A stretch of 64,000 nt of DNA from Cutaneotrichosporon cavernicola (Eukaryota; Basidiomycota; Tremellomycetes; Trichosporonales; Trichosporonaceae), in the NCBI RefSeq assembly GCF_030864355.1, contig NC_083398.1, positions 930,001-994,000 on the forward strand, read 5' to 3'. Within the stretch, counting starts at the first letter, position 1, and each line of letters starts with the position of its first letter. The notes below the pieces were generated by a model that saw nothing but the letters and a program-made list of their open reading frames with translations, was not told the origin of the DNA and did not search any database. Positions 1 through 10,614 of this stretch are shown here, in pieces. The position numbers were made by a program, and so were the translations under genes.

Positions 1-177
1 CTTCCATTAGTCCCTCTTTCCGACTCCTCCCATTCCTCCCCCATCCCCCACCAACTCCCAACCTCCCATCTCAACTCAACCTCTCAACACAACACTTGGC
101 CACTTGCAACCTCATCCTACACTCGTCTCCTTTACTCGACTCCTCATCAAAGTGCAAGGCCCCACCACTCGCCAGTC

Positions 178-1924
178 ATGTCCAAGCCAAAGCCAGGACT
201 AGGCAAGGGCCTCGCACGCACTCTCGCCGCCCACTCGGCCTCGTCGGCGCCCTCGGCTGTTATTCACCACCCCGTCGCACTGGCCTCGGTGGCTTCTAAC
301 CCAGCCCGCCATTCTCACACCCACACTCACATCCACGCAAACCTTCACACCCATACATTGCACCGTGCTGCACCATGGTCGTCCTCGAACGCAGTCGTCC
401 AACACCACACTGCTCAGATTCCTCTCTGGGACGCTCCAGAGTTGGGACGTCGCTCTTACAGTTCGTCGTCATCCCCACTCCGTGCCTCTGTGGAAGCCCT
501 CTTCTCCCTCCCCCAGTATCTTCCCCCATCCCTACTGTTTGACCGTCCGCGACAAACATTCAACGACTTTGTCAATCCCACTACAAATCCCCCACCGCCA
601 CCTCCAGCAGCCGCTGCAATCGTCCGGGTTCCTTCGCCCCCCCACCCTGCAAAGCAGGCCAAGCCAGCCGAAGTCCATTCTGTCCTTGCACCAGCACAGC
701 AACTCAACAACGGCACTGCGTCTGCCACCAACCCTCACCTCACTTACCTCGGATCACGGTCCAACGGCATCGACATTCAGCCATCTACGTCGCTACCCGA
801 CCCAAACAACCTCAACCTCTACTCTTCAAGCCTCATCTTCCACCTCGGCTCGAGCGGTGCGCCCAAGGAGCGAACGCATATCCCACCGTCGAGGAAGAGA
901 GCCGTCGAGCCCCCTCCTCCTCGTCAGCGGTCATTCCCACTGCCCGACGTGACACCGCCAACAACGCTCCAGTCTGTGGCCGTCGGCGAGGACTCTTACT
1001 TTGCACGTGTCGATGGCGTGTGCGTTGCGGACGGAGTTGGCGGGTGGTCCCGATCTGGCACGGGCCCGGGAGACCCAGGCCGCTGGGCTCGCTTGTTGAC
1101 ACACTTTTGTGAGGAAGAGGTGGAGCGCTGGTGGGCTGGCGCAGATGATTACATGACAACCGACGACGATGTTTCTGGATGGGCGGCGCGCGCGTGGAAG
1201 CGCGGGTCGGAGGAGAAACAGAAGCATCGACGCCCGCTTGATCCAGTTGAGATCATGCAAAAGGGGTACGAGAAATGCTTGGCCTGTGCTGCCCAAGAGG
1301 TGAGCCTCCCCAGCGGAATCCCGGCTATCTTGGCTAACAACAGGGAATCTACGGCTCATCGACGTGCCTCCTCGCTTTGCTGCACCACTCGACACTCTTG
1401 GTCGCCAACCTCGGCGACTGCAGCCTGCTCATCATCCGCCGGGGCGAAGTCGTATTCCGCACCGCAGAGATGCAGCATGCCTTCAACTTCCCTCTCCAAC
1501 TCGGGACACACTCGCGCGACGAGCCCATGAAGGACGCCAAGCGCTATGACATTGGTGTCGAGAAAGAAGACGTCGTCATTGTTGGCAGCGACGGTCTGAT
1601 GGACAACCTGGTGAGCTACTGATACGCAGTAGGGGCTGATACCAGTTTGATGAGGACATTCTGGAGACATTGTCCGAGTTTGCTCCTCCAAACCAGTCTG
1701 GTTCATTGCCACCGTTCTCGCCTCAGCTGGTTTCTGAAGCGTTGCTGGACCGTGCCCGTGCTGTCTCGGAGCAGATGACAGCGACCACTCCGTTCATGAT
1801 GCGCGCGATCGAGGAGGGGATCGACTTTGTAGGAGGTAAAAAGGACGACATTTCAGTTGTCGTCGGGGTCATCGGTGACCGCGACGGTACTACTCTGACA
1901 CTAGACACCAAGTCGCACCACTAG
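178..1924 (+). CDS. PTC7: PTC7-like PP2C protein phosphatase
   Basis: Mg/Mn-dependent Ser/Thr phosphatase of the PTC7 type, which in yeast acts in mitochondria. I read three exons (178-1299, 1344-1610, 1646-1924), giving 555 aa. The first about 250 residues are a low-complexity Ser/Pro/His-rich leader that begins basic and Ala-rich, compatible with an organelle-targeting sequence. The catalytic half starts near residue 260 with GEDSYF and the metal-binding VADGVGGW. It continues through LVANLGDCSLL, GSDGLMDNL and the terminal KKDDISVVVGV, which are the PP2C aspartate motifs in order. Splicing both 35-45 nt introns is needed to keep this order in frame. The ATG at 178 is the first in the long open frame, but the leader is longer than in yeast Ptc7, so a downstream start is possible. 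Family call is firm; mitochondrial location is inference. Confidence 0.85.
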
Positions 1925-1925
1925 A

Positions 1926-1952
1926 GAGTGAGAGAGAGAGAGAGAGAGAGTT
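1926..1952. repeat. GA dinucleotide microsatellite
   Basis: A run of alternating GA directly after the stop codon of the PP2C gene, probably within its 3' UTR. Confidence 0.8.
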
Positions 1953-2212
1953 GTATACCATGCATTGTGTTGTTGTCATCTAGTTGTCTAATTGTCTACG
2001 AATGCTTGGGACAGGGTCGGCGTTGTCGATATATAGATGACAGCCGACATGCTGATTAAGATGACTCCGTGTCCTTCCGAGACGTGACGCATGTCGGCAA
2101 CCACCCGCGTGTCCATATCCGCACCATCCTCGATCTACCGCTCAGCCGATCAAGGCCGCTCCACTTGTCGAGCTAGCTGCAACTTGTAGCGTTGTTTGGT
2201 GATCACCGGCCC

Positions 2213-3662
2213 TTACTTCTTGCCCTCGAGGTACCGGCCCACGCCCTCATAACAGGCGATCATGAGGCCGCACGCGGGCGCGATCTTACCGCAACGCGGC
2301 ACGACTCCAGCAAAGAGCGCTGTCCATCCTTCGGTGCGGATAACGTGGAGAGCGAGAGGGAACGTGCTTGCACGGTGGCGGAGGGCCTCTGGGGAACAGC
2401 CAGGCGAGGGTGTAAACACCTGGCGGCGCGTCTTGAGCACGTCAAACGGCTGGGTCATAAGGGCGGCAAACGTGCCGCTAACAGCACCCGAGACAAACGA
2501 CGTGGCGATCGGCGTGAGTGGCGGCAAGGGCGAGTTGGCGCTGTTGAGGCGCCCCTTGATAATTTCAAACCCGGCCCAGTACAGGCCCGAGAAAGGAACA
2601 TCGCGCCAGAGCGTAGGCCCGAGACCGCGCCACAGGATGGTTACGCCCTTTTCGCGTACGAGTGCGAGCATGTCGCGCCCTGTCGACGCATAAGTTGGAA
2701 TCGGCTGCCCTTCCATCGGCAGTGCCTGCAGACGCGTGCGGAACATCTCCAGCGGCGAGATGATACTTGCGCTAAACGAGCGCGCGAGACTACCCGCGAT
2801 GAGTGGAGCGGGCGTCAGGACCGCGTTCGACGAAGGTTGGTTGGTAAAGACCGGGACGAGCTTGGCCAGCAGGTATTCGTACCCGAGCATGTAGATCGCT
2901 GATGATGGTACGGCCATAGTGCTGGTATCAGCTACTTTGTGTGTGTTTTGTTTGGTCTTGACTGGACCCCCGCCTCCGGTACTGTTTCCGAGCCAAGCCC
3001 AGACAACTCACAGTGTTGTCCCTACACCTTTCCACAGTCCACGGACGCCAGCATCGCGGCGCACGGCTGCAACCTCACTCCAGAATCCGCGGGTTGGAGC
3101 CGTCTTGGGTTCGGCAAACCCACCGCGAGCGAGGAACCCTCGTGTCATGGCTTCCTCAAAGCTCATGGCCTCGCCCCAGATGCCCGCCCATTTGCTGGGG
3201 TGATAACAACCTTCGGGTGCCGCGAGTGCGTACGCGACGGCCTGCGGTCGTGGTGGTGGTGCGCGGGGCAAGGTCGAAGTCGCGCAGGCGATGCTCTCTG
3301 TGCTAGCGCCAGACATCAGTAGCGGAGTTTGACAGCATTCGACGGGTGGCGGGAGGAATTCGGGGCGGATATGCGGCTGCACGGTTTGGAGACGTGTTTT
3401 GAGCACGTCGAAAGGAGTCACTGGGATTGATTAGTCATGTCCGCAACCGAGGGGACGTACTGAGGAGTGATGTGGTCACCGCGCCTGTCATCGCCGCGAT
3501 CGCCTTGGGGCCAAGTGTCGCGTCCGAGAGCGCCGAGCGCTGCCTCGATGGCCCTGCTTCTGGCCACTCAAAGTCCATGTCCTCCATTATGTCCGGGAGA
3601 TCTGGGACCTCGACATCGGGATGGGGGTGCGGTGTGCGTGGTGGATGGAGAATGTGTCCCAT
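2213..3662 (-). CDS. MTM1: Mitochondrial carrier, MTM1/SLC25A39 type
   Basis: Inner-membrane carrier of the SLC25 family, MTM1/SLC25A39 branch, linked in yeast and mammals to mitochondrial glutathione import and manganese/iron handling. Three exons on the minus strand (3662-3461, 3420-3012, 2921-2213) give 439 aa. All three repeat signatures are present: MTPFDVLKTR, created across the first splice junction, then ISPLEMFRTR and TQPFDVLKTR. The segment TLTMAVPSSAIYMLGYEY across the second junction matches this branch well. The N-terminal 70 residues are acidic and Pro-rich with no membrane segment. The start is the ATG at 3662; a longer frame above it begins with TTG only. It lies tail to tail with the PP2C gene. 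The transported substrate is inferred from the family. Confidence 0.87.
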
Positions 3663-4307
3663 CGTCAAGTTGCCGTCTTGGTCAGTTGCACGAGTTTAAG
3701 AGAAGAGGTTGAGAGATGATTGATTGTAGTCGCTGTAGCCGTCGTGGTTGTGTTGGCGTCGGTCGGCACTCGGCTAGTCCCCTGATCCGCTTTGGTCGAA
3801 TAATTCCAATGATGCAAGCGTTCACATTTCAGACACATAACCCTCGACCGAGGGTCCCATCCGTCCGTCCCGCACACCAAGTGGTTCAAGTGGGGAAATA
3901 ATGAGGGGAAATACCATCCAGTGATTAATGCCACGTAATCGGCCGAAATCGAATTTCACTTTTGTCGAGCTCGTGGGCCGTGGAGTTAAGGTGGTCAACG
4001 CTTGTCATTCAGGAACGGGCATAATGACGTGTTATACATTATACACGTGGTTGATTGTGAATCTACCATGTCATAGGAAGACTTTTGCTCCCGTTTCGAG
4101 GCCGCGTCCCTGACCAGCCAACTAGAGTCTGGTCACCTGCACTTACCCTTTAACCTGTGACCCATCACTCTCTTGTCAACATCATCCCCACTCACTCCGT
4201 CATCATAATCATCCCTTTCCCCTCGCTCACTCTTACCCACCTGCCATACTCTTAGCCTGCGCATGCGCCCGTCTTGACCGCCTGTCAAACCCGTTTCAAC
4301 CAGCGCC
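3663..4307. other. Divergent intergenic region
   Basis: About 645 bases between the divergent carrier gene and the next plus-strand gene. I see no open frame, RNA gene or repeat I can support; it presumably holds both promoters. Confidence 0.5.
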
Positions 4308-4928
4308 ATGCCTCCCCGCCGCCGCGCGCCGCTCATCGAGCTGCCGCTTGCCGACTATGTCCCGCACCCAAATGGTGCCATCAAGACACACTGCCCTTCA
4401 CCCCTCTCCCTTCCCACCAAGCGCGGGCCACCCACACCCTCTAGAGACTCGCCTTCGACCCCAAAGCGCCGCTTCCGCAGTACCGCCAACCCACTTGAGC
4501 GCGTGACGGTAAGCGCAGCGAGCCTGGCCACAGACGAACTCGGGACTGGCAAGAGCCCCGCACGCCGTCTCTTTCTCAACGAGTACGCCATGCATCATCC
4601 ACCCGCAGACCTAACGCATAGCAGTCTCACCGCACAAAAAACACCGCGTGCCGGTTCCCCAACAATCCTCTCACCTTCACCACCACTCTCCTCGCGCGTC
4701 TGGAGCGAGAGCCTGAGACTATCATCAAGACTGCGCGACCCCATCCACGACCCTGGGTTTTGTGTCTTCTTTGACCCAACCGGTGCTGCTCTGCCACCAA
4801 GTAGTCAACTGCCACCACTAGTGTCGCACCACGACGAGGAGAACACGTTCCCATGTCAGGGCACACCCGTGTCCAAGTCCAACCGCGTGCTCCGTTCACA
4901 CAACAGCCCCGCGATCCGCGCGGCATGA
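4308..4928 (+). CDS. Hypothetical protein with CDK sites and RRLF cyclin-docking motif
   Basis: Single-exon frame of 206 aa that I do not recognise as a known family. It is basic, Ser/Pro-rich and probably disordered. Several proline-directed sites match the full CDK consensus S/T-P-x-K/R: T43-P-S-R, T51-P-K-R and S83-P-A-R. The last overlaps RRLF at residues 86-89, the classic cyclin-binding (Cy/RxL) motif seen in p21/p107-type CDK partners. The combination suggests a CDK substrate or regulator, but this is motif inference only. The ATG sits in a good context after a pyrimidine-rich leader. No introns are evident. The next gene downstream is the cell-cycle gene CDT2. Confidence 0.6.
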   Translation: MPPRRRAPLIELPLADYVPHPNGAIKTHCPSPLSLPTKRGPPTPSRDSPSTPKRRFRSTANPLERVTVSAASLATDELGTGKSPARRLFLNEYAMHHPPADLTHSSLTAQKTPRAGSPTILSPSPPLSSRVWSESLRLSSRLRDPIHDPGFCVFFDPTGAALPPSSQLPPLVSHHDEENTFPCQGTPVSKSNRVLRSHNSPAIRAA

Positions 4929-5715
4929 TCGCCCCGCCCACGCACTCTCTTGTTCGCTCGCTCACGCGCACTGCGCATCGCGCCTACGTCTCATGTCCTC
5001 GTTTTGTGTAGATTTTGCGTATTTTGTATCCAGCTCGACATCATCTGCGTATGCAGTCACCCCTGTTGTTTTGTTCCTTGAACTGCGCTCCTCGAGAATC
5101 ATTTCTTTCGACCAGCGCCCACTTGCACCGTCCCGAGCACTCGCCACGCTGATGTCTCGGTGACCAGTTTCGTGTTTCCTATGCATCTGCACACTTGGCA
5201 GGCGAGAAGGGGACTGACTGCCTCCACTTGACGGGCACGAGAGAAAACTCAACCACGTCACTTTCAAAAGCCTCGGAGATAGACAGCCGAACTGGGCCAC
5301 CTCTTTGTTCCTGTTCCAGTCTCTACCTCTCGCACTGCGGCGCTCGCATTCTGCCTTCAGCTCAAACAGATAGTTGCCAATACCTCGACGAGACAAGGCA
5401 AATGGCAATTGATGATGTTGAACATGGTCGAAGTAAGGAGAGGAGTATCAAGCAGCAGCAGATGTATATGTATATATGCAGCCTTTCGGGAGACGACAAG
5501 GATGCAAGGGTTGGGGAAATGGCTTGTAGGTCACGTGACTGACTGTGACGCGTCTGGATATCGTAAAGTGGAGGTTGATGTCAATATGTAACGAACGACG
5601 CGCTTAATAACAAGTCTGAACATCCTCCTCGACCACCCTTTCATAATCCTCCCTCAACCTGCCGACCTCATTGTCAGTGGCATTGCAGTAGACAAGGTGC
5701 TCTCTAGTCGTCACA
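4929..5715. other. Intergenic region upstream of CDT2
   Basis: Roughly 790 bases without a convincing gene. A 148-codon antisense frame at 4962-5408 has no family resemblance and no splice support. The segment carries an MCB-like ACGCGT, listed separately. Confidence 0.5.
5548..5553. promoter_or_regulatory. MCB-like box (ACGCGT)
   Basis: A perfect MluI cell-cycle box core, ACGCGT, about 160 bases upstream of the CDT2-like start codon. In fission yeast cdt2 is a target of the MBF S-phase factor that binds this core. The site is six bases long and could occur by chance; its position ahead of a CDT2 homologue makes it worth noting. Confidence 0.4.
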
Positions 5716-7638
5716 ATGACTCCAAATAGAGAAGCATTGACGACACTTTCGCCCAACCACGAGATCGACCACATGACGCAAGCTACCTGCAGATTGTATC
5801 CAATCTTCCAGAACACCAAGAATGGACGCGTCTCGACAACTCCAAAAACGCGCCGCAAATCGTGTGTTAATTCCCCAGACAAATCCAGTCCCAGCAGCAG
5901 CGAGTCCTCAAAGCGTGCGCGTGTCTCCCTCAACCCTTCATCTGGCGTCGGCCGTGAAAACATAGCGCACTACTTTGCCCCACGTACCCCTCTCCGCCAG
6001 GGGGCCTCTGGTGCCAGCTTGGTCAAGGACACGGGCCCACCAGCTCCACCACCAACCAAGTCTGTTCCTAATGTGTGGCGTAGGCAGCGGCGGCGCCTAG
6101 GGCAACCATCCTCGCGTGGTTTGTGTGAGTACGACGGAATACGTACGAGCTGACTGGTTCTCAGTAGGTCCTCACGCACACTCAACCTTCCTCACTTCAC
6201 TCACAACTGGCATGTCCAACACTCCTCATCACCGCCCAAGCAGCATCACCCTCCCTTCCTTGAACAGCGCGATGGGCGACCGTGATCACGATCCAGCGCT
6301 GGTCGTTACCTTCAACAACGCCGCCAAGATCCTGGCCGGCGAGGATGCCTCAGCAACCGGGAGGCGGCGTCTTCTGGCCATTGGAGGCGAGGAAGGCGCA
6401 ATCCGGATTGTTGACGTCGACCAGCCTCTCGAGAGTGACGCGCCCGATTACTGGTGGAGTGCCCACAACAACGGCATCTTCGACCTCAAGTGGACCAGAG
6501 ACGATGAACGCCTTGTAAGTCCTGATAAGATCTAGGCTGACTGTATCAGATGTCAGCTTCTGCGGATCAGAGTATCCGGATTCACGACCTCAACGGCTGT
6601 CGCCCACAACAAGTAGCCAAGCTGGTTGGTCACACATCTACCATCAAGTCAGTCACACTGCTGGATACCAGCCGAACCAGCAACACTCCATCACAATCGA
6701 ACATCGTAGTGTCTGGAGGTCGTGATGGCAACATCCACCTGTACGATCTGCGGTGCCGGGGTAGCAGTACGAACGCACACGATGGGCCGTCGGGTCGCAC
6801 GAGGCGCAACCAAGCTCCTACAATCGACATGTCTGCGGGCATCGGGCCTGTTTTGACGTTGCGGCAACCTCACAACATTTCTTTAGGCAGACGCGCCAGT
6901 GTTGACTCCGTGAGTCCAAGTCGTTTGTTTGTACTGATCATCAGCGATCTGTCTCCCGTACGATCACCAGCCTCGTCTCGCTGGAGTCGATGCCTGGCAT
7001 TCTTGCCTCCGGTGGCTCCTTTGACGGGTAAGGCCGTGCAAGAACGGTGGAGTGCTGACTCTGCAGCGTCGTTAAACTCTGGGATGTTCGCGTTCCCGCT
7101 CCCATGTCCTCTCAGCGTCCCAAGGCCACCTCGGCGGGCGACCTCCCTGACCCAACGGTGTCTGGCGCGAACCCTTCGCGTCGCCCACGGTCCGTGAATG
7201 CTCTCTGCGAGGACCCACGTACTGGCGACCTCTACACCCTCTGTGGCGATTCCCAGATCCACGTCCTTCGACCGTCTGCGGCTCACGCTATGGATCCATT
7301 CGAGGCGATTCTGCCCTACAGGTATGCACACCCCGATCTCCTCACCCGATCATTCTACATCCGCATGTCGTTGTCTTCGGATGGTCGCTACCTAGCGTGT
7401 GGTTCTAGCCATGCTGGGGTGATGACCTGGGACACCAACAACGCACGGTACACAACATCCATCTGTGCGACGCGGCTGGCGATTCCAACTGCACCTACTC
7501 CTGAAGTCATTGCAGTTGACTGGGGCAAAGACATGGTAAGAGCTACTGTGAAGCCCAGCTGCTCATCAACAGCTATCTGCATCTTCTGACGATGGCGTCA
7601 CTCGCATCTGGCGACTGCCGCTGAGTCTGGCATCTTAG
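5716..7638 (+). CDS. CDT2: CDT2/DTL-like WD40 substrate receptor of CRL4
   Basis: WD40 protein resembling Cdt2 (DTL), the substrate receptor that couples CRL4-DDB1 ubiquitin ligase to PCNA-bound targets in S phase and after damage. Six exons (5716-6124, 6165-6514, 6550-6909, 6945-7027, 7067-7535, 7573-7638) give 578 aa. The propeller begins near residue 180 (AIGGEEGAIRIVD) and includes the segment AHNNGIFDLKW, matching human AHWNAVFDLAW. Two WDxR-like DDB1-docking signatures are visible, HLYDLR and KLWDVR. The protein ends just after the last repeat (DGVTRIWRL). An N-terminal extension of about 170 residues is basic and carries CDK-type sites and RENIAHYF, which resembles a PIP box without the leading Gln. 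Family call rests on repeat order, not a search. The start could lie further upstream. Confidence 0.75.
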
Positions 7639-8041
7639 GCGGCCAGGGAGGGTGTCATTGCTTGGGTTTTTGATCGGTTCTTCAATTGCAGGAAAGTATC
7701 GTTGAGCAGAGATGATCATTACCCTTCTGCAACCCAAAATATTTGTCTCCTGCTTGCTGCTTGCTGCTGGTTTACATGTATGTATCTATGTTTGGGATCC
7801 GGAGGCAGCCTTAAGTCTCAAGACTCTGGCAGAGACGAGCGGAATCAGGGCGGACACACATTAGAACGAGGGTGGAGGCAAACGGAATCATTCATCCCTC
7901 AATGTTGCCATAACTCACGTATTGATCCTTCCATCTATACATCCAATCCCCCCAATCCCTCTATCCTCTCACAATCAAAGCGGCTCGTTAATCCCCATCC
8001 AAGCCTTTCCGCGACAGGTCGTTATTCAGCTTGTGGCCACC

Positions 8042-9653
8042 ATGTCGGGCCTCGCCATCCCCAACACGGCCAAGCGGCCACCTGCCGGTCTTGCGCTGCC
8101 CGGTGCTGTTCCCTCTGCATCCAACTCTCCCGCCCCTTCAAGTACTGCGGCCATCCCGTTGCAGCCGCGTCCTTCTTCAACTGCGCCTGCAGCGCAGGCG
8201 TCGGGTGCCGGTGGGCGCCCCGGTGAATCCGGAAGGCTGTCGGCTTCTCCATCGCCCGAGCCGGACGAAGATGGGGACGCTGACGGTGACGACGACGATG
8301 ATGAGGGGTTAGGCCAAAGCTCCAAGAAGTCGAGCAAGAACTCGAAGAAGAAGAAAGGCGCGCCAACGGCTTCTGCCGGATTGGAAGCAGCGGGCAAGCA
8401 AGACTACAAGTACACGAATGAGATCTCACAGATGGTGGGCTATCGAGTTTGGGACTTCTGACTGACACAAGATGTTCGTGTTCGGAGAAGTCCAAGACCC
8501 CTTGCCGGAGACTGTCAAGCTCGTGGAAGACATTGTCCGCGGGCAGATCATCGAGATTGTAAGCCTGTGGTGGGCGGGTGGGCGTTGCTTACCCGTCACA
8601 GGTCACTCGCGCTCGGCTGCTCACGCACATCCGCTCCTCTCGCTTCTTGTCGGCAGAAGACTTGATCTTCCTCATCCGCGATGACCGTGGCAAGGTCAAT
8701 CGCTTGCGGACGTACCTCAGCTGGAAGGACGTCCGCAAGAAGGCCAAGGAGGAGGAGGACGGCGATGTTGATGTTGAGGAGACAGGTTCGTCTGCGTCGG
8801 TTGTAGCATATCGCTGACTATGCCAGACAAGGCAAACCAGAAAGGGCGTAAACCTATCGTCAAGCTCTCCTGGGAGCTACTCACCCCGTTCTCCGACTTC
8901 ATGCGCTCGCTGCCGACACAACAAAACCGAAACGAAGACGACGAGGAAGAAGACGACGACGAGCTTCAAGCTCACCAGGACAGCATGCAACGCCTCCGAG
9001 TACGTGTGGCAGGGTATTTGTCCAACGATTTACTCTGACCCATCCAGGACGCAGACGAGATTACCAAGAAGATGACAAAGGACGAGTACGTCCACTACTC
9101 GGACTGTCGGCAAGCGTCGTTTACATACCGCAAAGGTTTGTTTTGCCCACATGTGTGAGGCTGACTGTCAGCTCGGCGCTTCCGCGACTTCATCAACTTC
9201 AGTGCCTACCTGGACGTGCGGCCCAACGACGATATCGTCGATATCCTTGGCTTCCTCGCTTTCGAGATGGTCCGCTCCTTGTGCGTAACTGCTCTAGAAG
9301 TCCGCGAGCAAATTGAGAAGAGCTCGCAGCCTGCATCCAGTGGTCGTCTGGCTGCCAGTGCATCGCCGCTCAAGCGCAAGCTCCAAAGCTTGGAAAGCTC
9401 GCCGACAAAGCGTGCAAGGAACGATCTGTCCCCATCTGCCGAACCAGACGACTCTCGTCGTTTCGGGACTGGCGGGGCTAACCCAACCCCACGTTCGCTA
9501 TTCGCGCCACCGCCCAGTGCTCGGCAACCGCTGCTGCCGTCCCACGTCCTGGAGGCGTTTGCCCAAATCCAGCGCAAGCAGACGTCGAGTCGCGTCGGAG
9601 GCATGCGCAATTGGCGGGGGGCCATGGCGCGCGGTCGTGTCGCCTTGGTGTAA
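8042..9653 (+). CDS. SPT3: SAGA complex subunit SPT3
   Basis: Spt3 carries a histone-fold pair that helps SAGA deliver TBP to promoters. I read six exons (8042-8434, 8472-8558, 8602-8785, 8827-8999, 9048-9135, 9172-9653) giving 468 aa. After a Pro/Ala-rich N-terminal 130 residues, family blocks follow in order: [43 protein letters not shown] with [27 protein letters not shown], and [15 protein letters not shown]. The C-terminal 150 residues are Ser/Pro-rich and basic. Yeast Spt3 is 337 aa; the surplus is the two low-complexity ends. An in-frame ATG at 7922 exists but precedes unremarkable sequence, so I prefer 8042. Each intron restores the aligned frame exactly. Confidence 0.93.
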
Positions 9654-9728
9654 GGAGAATGTAGAAGCTAACACACAACTGTTGTATAGACATGCATTGC
9701 TGTACAGAGACCTTCTCTACCTACCTCT

Positions 9729-10614
9729 TCAGTCCTCCTCCATTCCCTCCTCGAGTGCGGCCTTCGCGGCTGCCTCCGCCTCGGCGAGCAGGTCTGCCGG
9801 GACAGCCGCGTGCTTAAACCCGGTCTCTGGGCCAACCCAGGTCATTTCCAGCTCGAACTCGCGGTCTTCGTTGTCATTGTGGACGAGGTAGATACTGCGA
9901 TCAGCCAAAAGCCCCAGAAAGGTACCCACATGCGAGCAATCTCGTTGACAGCCTCACGAACAGTGATGCCACTCCCGCCATCCGTCTCGCGCGCAATAAT
10001 CTTCTCGAGTTCCGTTTTGGCAAGCGCCTTGCCCTTGCCAACGGCGCATGCACGATACCCATAGTAGACTCCCGAGGGCTCGATGCAGAACAAACGAGGC
10101 CCAGTCTTGTCAACACCAGCGATCAGGCTCGAGACACCAAACGGACGGACAGAACCGTAGCAAGTGTACGCCTGGACGTATCCCGAGAGGCGGTCGGACA
10201 GGATCTATGAAGGTTAGCGCCTGGCGTAGAATGCGCGGGCTCACCTGAACTGTGGCTGGCGAATTGTACGTGTCCCGGAAGTTGTAAGCCTCATCGCGAA
10301 GCCGGCTCCCAAGATGGCGACCGTCGGCGAGAAGACCGGCGGTCGCCAGTCCGATGTGCTCGTCGACCGATTGGATACGGCGGTTTCCTCCCTTGACGAG
10401 CAGCTTGGAGTGGAGAAGGCGTTCGACACCGAGGACAACACCGTCCTTGCAGCGAAGCCCAACAGCAACACTGTCACTCGTCAGACCTGCGCGTGACGTT
10501 CTGGACTCACCCAGCTGCTTCCACAGCCTTGTTGGCGTACTCGACCTGGAAGAGACGGCCGTCAGGCGAGTATGTAGACACCGAGAGGTCGTAACCTGTT
10601 CCGATTGACGACAT
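9729..10614 (-). CDS. PRE10: 20S proteasome alpha subunit, alpha7/PSMA3 type
   Basis: Structural alpha-ring subunit of the 20S proteasome. Four exons on the minus strand (10614-10511, 10470-10245, 10204-9930, 9894-9729) give 256 aa, the normal length. It opens with [11 protein letters not shown] and the alpha signature [18 protein letters not shown], followed by [22 protein letters not shown], the conserved SVRPFGVS and [13 protein letters not shown]. The tail is acidic (EEGMEED). The [13 protein letters not shown] segment and acidic tail favour alpha7 (yeast PRE10, human PSMA3) over other alpha subunits. The gene ends about 75 bases from the end of the convergent SPT3 gene, so their 3' UTRs probably abut or overlap. 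Confidence 0.92.

Noticed and set aside
2192..2902. 236-codon plus-strand frame
   Set aside because: It is the exact antisense of the mitochondrial carrier exon and has no family resemblance; open only because of the GC-rich codon usage of the real gene.
4962..5408. 148-codon minus-strand frame upstream of CDT2
   Set aside because: No similarity recognised, lies in the probable promoter and UTR of flanking genes.
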